From assembly GCA_903970295.1 (NCBI GenBank), contig CAJCHQ010001043.1, positions 1 through 10,289 of the forward strand: 10,289 nucleotides of DNA, in the 5' to 3' direction. The notes under the pieces were generated by a model. It worked only from the letters and a program-made list of their open reading frames with translations. It made no database searches and was not told where the DNA came from. Made by a program: the position numbers and the translations under genes. This DNA comes from Bryobacterales bacterium. Lineage in GTDB: Bacteria > Cyanobacteriota > Vampirovibrionia > Obscuribacterales > Obscuribacteraceae. This document shows positions 7,523 to 10,289 of this stretch, piece by piece; the stretch's first letter is position 1, and every line of letters starts with the position of its first letter.

Positions 7523-9202
7523 ATGCAGCGAAAACAAATTTGGAGCCTGGCAGCAGTTTTATTCGCAGTCATTTTTTTGATCCTCCCCTGGCAGCAAGTC
7601 GAGACTAACGGTACAGGGGATGGGCTATCACGCAGCCAATTTCGCGGTTATCGCCCCCTCTTGATGGCACCGGCGCTCGATCGAACTTTGGGCAGTGCGC
7701 CGAACGTGCCAACCTGGGTGCAACCCGATTGGAGCCTGGTGAGTGCAGAAGCACTGCTCGCCGCCTCTGTCGTTGGCATATTGTTGTTGATTGGCCGAAG
7801 CGACCACCCCACTCAACTCAGCGCCGTCCAGAAAGCCGCTCGGGGACTTATAGTTGTAGGTGTCTTGTTTTTTGCAACAGTTGTGAGCATGGCTTTTCTT
7901 TCCTACAGACTGGACGATATTTATCGTTGGACTGTCCACACATATGAGGTGATCGCCCAACTCAGTGGTTCGCTTTCGTCACTGCAAGATGTCGAAACTG
8001 GTGAGCGAGGTTATTTGATCAACTCTAGACCAGAGTTTCTTCTGCCTTTTCAGAATGGCTTGCCCGCTGTGGACAAGCACATTGCCCGGGTACAGTTTTT
8101 GACCGAAGACAACCCCTATCAGCTGGCTAACGTAAAGGATCTGCGCGCGCTTGCTCAAGCCAGAATGGCGCAAGCTCAGGCGATCGTGACCGAACGCAAA
8201 AAAAATCCGCTTTCTGTAATATCTGTCGAAAGGCAGAATCAAGGTCGGAAAATAATGGACGCTTATCGCGTGCAAACCGATAAGATGGTGCAAACCGAAG
8301 AAAAACTTCTCCAGACCAGAGTCGATGCGTTGCGCGTGGTCCAATATGTGATCTGGGTCACAATCGCCGTTTTGACGACTATGGCGGCTGCGGTCCTGGC
8401 CTGGGTTTTCCGAGTGACTCGCACTGCCATAGCCGAGGAACAACGGCGCGTTGACGAATTGAATTCGGAAGTCGAACAGCGCAAAAAGACTGAAAAAACT
8501 TTGAAGGATACGACTGTCACCTTAGCTCGATCGAACGCCGACCTGCAACAGTTTGCCTATGTCGCTTCCCACGACTTGCAAGAGCCATTGCGGGCAGTGA
8601 CTGGGTTTTTGACTCTTTTGACTACGAAGCTGGGCGATGATCTGGATGCTGACTCTCAAAAATATATCAAGCATGCAGTTGAAGGTTCAATGCGCATGCG
8701 CTCCTTGATCAATGACTTGCTGACCTACGCGCGGGTAGAATCGCGGGCTAAAGAATTCGAGCCAGTGCCACTGATGAGCGTGTTGGACAGGGTAAAAACC
8801 GACCTGTCGGTGCAAATTGCCGAAGCCGACGCCCAGATCTTGTCGGATGATTTGCCAACCATCTCTGGAGACCCAACCCAGTTGGGACAATTATTTCAAA
8901 ATCTTATCGGTAATGCGATCAAATTTCGGAGTTCGGCGGCGCCTATAATTAAAATAGGTTGCTCGCCCGAAGACGGTGAGTGGCGGTTTTCTGTTCAAGA
9001 TAATGGTCGAGGCTTCGACATGGAGCATGCGGAGAGGATTTTCGTCATTTTTCAGCGGTTGCAGGGACGCGAGCAAGCGAGCGGGACAGGAATCGGATTG
9101 GCTCTGTGCAAAAAGATCGTCGAGCGGCATCAGGGCAGAATCTGGGTGGAATCCAAACCTGACCACGGTTCTACTTTCTTTTTTGTTTTACCTCGCCAAT
9201 AA
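7523..9202 (+). CDS. Membrane CHASE3 histidine kinase, phytochrome/Cph1-like catalytic core
   Basis: A 559-residue inner-membrane sensor kinase. Four membrane segments are visible by hydrophobicity: about 7-22, 73-91, 108-126 and 274-296. The segment from 127 to 272 is an extracytoplasmic CHASE3 domain, recognisable by HTYEVIAQL and the DVETGERGYLINSRPEF block (156-172). There is no HAMP domain; a charged coiled coil (about 300-340) leads to HisKA with H350 in FAYVASHDLQEPLR, the form typical of phytochrome-like kinases. The ATPase domain has the N box around N460-N464, G1 DNGRGF (493-498) and G2 GTGIGLAL (521-528). It starts 37 bases after galK with AGGTGG upstream and no terminator between, and is followed by two receiver proteins, its likely partners. 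The ligand is unknown; residues 1-107 form an extra two-helix module not needed for CHASE3. Confidence 0.93.
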   Translation: MQRKQIWSLAAVLFAVIFLILPWQQVETNGTGDGLSRSQFRGYRPLLMAPALDRTLGSAPNVPTWVQPDWSLVSAEALLAASVVGILLLIGRSDHPTQLSAVQKAARGLIVVGVLFFATVVSMAFLSYRLDDIYRWTVHTYEVIAQLSGSLSSLQDVETGERGYLINSRPEFLLPFQNGLPAVDKHIARVQFLTEDNPYQLANVKDLRALAQARMAQAQAIVTERKKNPLSVISVERQNQGRKIMDAYRVQTDKMVQTEEKLLQTRVDALRVVQYVIWVTIAVLTTMAAAVLAWVFRVTRTAIAEEQRRVDELNSEVEQRKKTEKTLKDTTVTLARSNADLQQFAYVASHDLQEPLRAVTGFLTLLTTKLGDDLDADSQKYIKHAVEGSMRMRSLINDLLTYARVESRAKEFEPVPLMSVLDRVKTDLSVQIAEADAQILSDDLPTISGDPTQLGQLFQNLIGNAIKFRSSAAPIIKIGCSPEDGEWRFSVQDNGRGFDMEHAERIFVIFQRLQGREQASGTGIGLALCKKIVERHQGRIWVESKPDHGSTFFFVLPRQ

Positions 9203-9219
9203 GGAGAATCTGCACAATC

Positions 9220-9666
9220 ATGGCTACCGCGAGACCCATTTTTATACTCATGGCTGAAGACAGTCCGTCGGATGCTGATCTGGCCAGAGAGGCGTTCAAG
9301 AATGGCAAGATTCTCAACGAACTGGCGATCGTTGCTGACGGTGTGGAAGCAATGTTGTATATGCGCAAAGAAGGACGATACGCCAACGCGCCACGCCCTG
9401 ACTTGATTGTGCTCGACCTGAACATGCCCAGAAAAGATGGTCGTGAGGTGCTCGCCGAACTAAAAGAAGACCCTTCGTTTCGCTACATACCGGTTGTGAT
9501 TTTGACAACATCGGAGGACGAAACCGACGTCTTGCGGTCGTACGAGTTGCAGGCCAGCTGTTATGTCACTAAGCCAATGGACTTCGAAAAATTTCTTGAA
9601 GTGTCAAAACAAATCAAAGAATTCTTCTTCTCTGTCGTAACTTTGCCACCGAACGGAGGCCGATGA
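9220..9666 (+). CDS. Stand-alone response regulator, Rcp1-type receiver
   Basis: A 148-residue single receiver domain with no output domain. Conserved positions are all present: acidic E13-D14, phospho-acceptor D66 (LIVLDLNMPRKDG), T96-T97 and K118 (VTKPMDF). The extended loop around 48-60 and the LNMPRKDG and KPMDFEKF blocks are characteristic of the Rcp1 class, which in cyanobacteria takes phosphate from phytochrome-type kinases with the same SHDLQEPLR box as the upstream gene. The ATG lies 17 bases after the kinase stop; AAGGAG overlaps that stop, with a rather long 13-base spacing. Lacking a DNA-binding domain, it probably signals by protein contact or passes phosphate on. Confidence 0.94.
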   Translation: MATARPIFILMAEDSPSDADLAREAFKNGKILNELAIVADGVEAMLYMRKEGRYANAPRPDLIVLDLNMPRKDGREVLAELKEDPSFRYIPVVILTTSEDETDVLRSYELQASCYVTKPMDFEKFLEVSKQIKEFFFSVVTLPPNGGR

Positions 9667-10073
9667 GGAATCGCCCACTTTCCATTCTGCTCATAGAAGA
9701 CAGCCCGACTGACGCATTATTGCTTGATATGAACTTGCAGAAGGTGCCTGAATTTGTCTTTCAAATGGATCATGCCGATGGTTTGCAAGCCGGTATGCAA
9801 AAGCTGCACGCGAACTCTTACGATGCCATTATTCTCGATTTGGGTTTGCCTGATTCGGCTGGTGTGCAGACTTTCGATAAAGTGCGTGCTCGAGCCGCTG
9901 AGACGCCTATTATCATTCTCAGTGGAGCTGACGATCGTTCCATGTTGACTGAGTCTTTAAATCGCGGGGCCGACAACTATTTGATCAAAGATTCTGCCGA
10001 TGGCAACCGAGTGGCGATTGCTATATTGTCAGCCATTCGCAATCGAACAGATATCGGCTTGAAATCAGTCTAG
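9663..10073 (+). CDS. Second stand-alone receiver-domain protein
   Basis: A 136-residue CheY-like receiver with acidic E12-D13, phospho-acceptor D59 (AIILDLGLPDSAG), S87 (IIILSGADD) and K109 (YLIKD). The LGLPDSAGVQTF and GADNYLIKDSADG blocks resemble receivers usually found at the N-terminus of larger kinases or diguanylate cyclases, but the frame stops right after the last helix, so no output domain is attached. The ATG overlaps the stop of the preceding receiver as ATGA, so the two are made together. It could be a second target or phosphate sink for the CHASE3 kinase; which receiver is preferred cannot be told from sequence. Confidence 0.92.
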   Translation: MRNRPLSILLIEDSPTDALLLDMNLQKVPEFVFQMDHADGLQAGMQKLHANSYDAIILDLGLPDSAGVQTFDKVRARAAETPIIILSGADDRSMLTESLNRGADNYLIKDSADGNRVAIAILSAIRNRTDIGLKSV

Positions 10074-10111
10074 GTCTGATCTTGAAAAGTTTGGGGTCGA
10101 CTGAGGCGGCG

Positions 10112-10246
10112 ATGATTTGCTGCCCAAGTGCTGATTACGAACTGAGTAATGTTGTCGATCGCGCTCAAGAATCTAATCCGCAAATAATGGACCGTCTGGT
10201 CGCGGCAGCCCGAGAGCTTCTGCGCACCAGGGAAGAGCAACTTTGA
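10112..10246 (+). CDS. Possible small protein after the tandem receivers (44 codons)
   Basis: An ATG with a GAGG Shine-Dalgarno site five bases upstream (10103-10106) opens a 44-codon frame ending in TGA. The peptide begins MICCPSADYELSNVV and continues as a charged, probably helical stretch, MDRLVAAARELLRTREEQL. The frame is open upstream to TTG at 10082, which would add ten residues. It begins 38 bases after the second receiver gene and reads in the same direction, so it could be the last gene of the signalling operon. The helical, charged C-terminus would suit a protein-interaction peptide, but I recognise no family. Chance cannot be ruled out at this length. Confidence 0.42.
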   Translation: MICCPSADYELSNVVDRAQESNPQIMDRLVAAARELLRTREEQL

Positions 10247-10289
10247 GAGTGTTGTATTGCAGCTCTCGCACTTTAGAACCAGGATGGGG

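Noticed and set aside
10211..10268. 8-bp inverted repeat CGAGAGCT / AGCTCTCG as a possible terminator
   Set aside because: The arms are 42 bases apart, the left arm is inside the 44-codon frame, and no T-run follows. A chance match is likely.
1..10289. CRISPR array, tRNA, insertion sequence, prophage or defence genes
   Set aside because: No regularly spaced repeats, tRNA-like folds, transposase, integrase or nuclease motifs were seen. Every long frame is explained by housekeeping or signalling families. I also spotted no copy of the cyanobacterial GCGATCGC repeat.

Overview
The window is about 10.3 kb of dense bacterial chromosome, GC near 50 % by eye, with genes in two divergent blocks. It has many 4-bp ATGA start/stop overlaps, frequent GTG and TTG starts, and only patchy Shine-Dalgarno sites. 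There is no rRNA, tRNA, insertion sequence, phage gene or CRISPR array. The two-component proteins (CHASE3 phytochrome-type histidine kinase, Rcp1-type receiver, soluble REC-PAS kinase) suit a free-living environmental Gram-negative lineage. A non-photosynthetic relative of Cyanobacteria is possible, but the lineage cannot be fixed from sequence reading alone.

Left block (minus strand, read right to left from about 3882 to 1): a lipid A/multidrug-type ABC exporter half-transporter, a 165-bp gap with a possible promoter, a soluble REC-PAS-HisKA-HATPase sensor kinase, and a NarL/FixJ-type response regulator that overlaps the kinase by 4 bp and runs off the window. The kinase and regulator form a two-component pair.

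Central divergent region (3883-4036): contains a perfect TATAAT box and, just downstream of its expected start point, a GC-rich stem-loop (3963-3997). A 20-bp palindrome lies across the start region of the exporter gene (3846-3865).

Right block (plus strand, 4037 to about 10246): a 61-codon small gene, then galE, galT and galK, each overlapping the next. Together the three gal genes encode the core Leloir pathway: galactose is phosphorylated (GalK), exchanged with UDP-glucose (GalT), and UDP-galactose is interconverted with UDP-glucose (GalE). After 37 bp comes a membrane CHASE3 histidine kinase, followed by two stand-alone receiver proteins and a possible 44-codon gene. No terminator is visible between galK and the kinase, so sugar metabolism and signalling genes may share a transcript.

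No clearly new defence or mobile system is visible. The most interesting items are the small overlapping gene ahead of galE, the structured gal leader, the palindrome on the exporter start, the extra N-terminal membrane module of the CHASE3 kinase, and the short gene at the right end.
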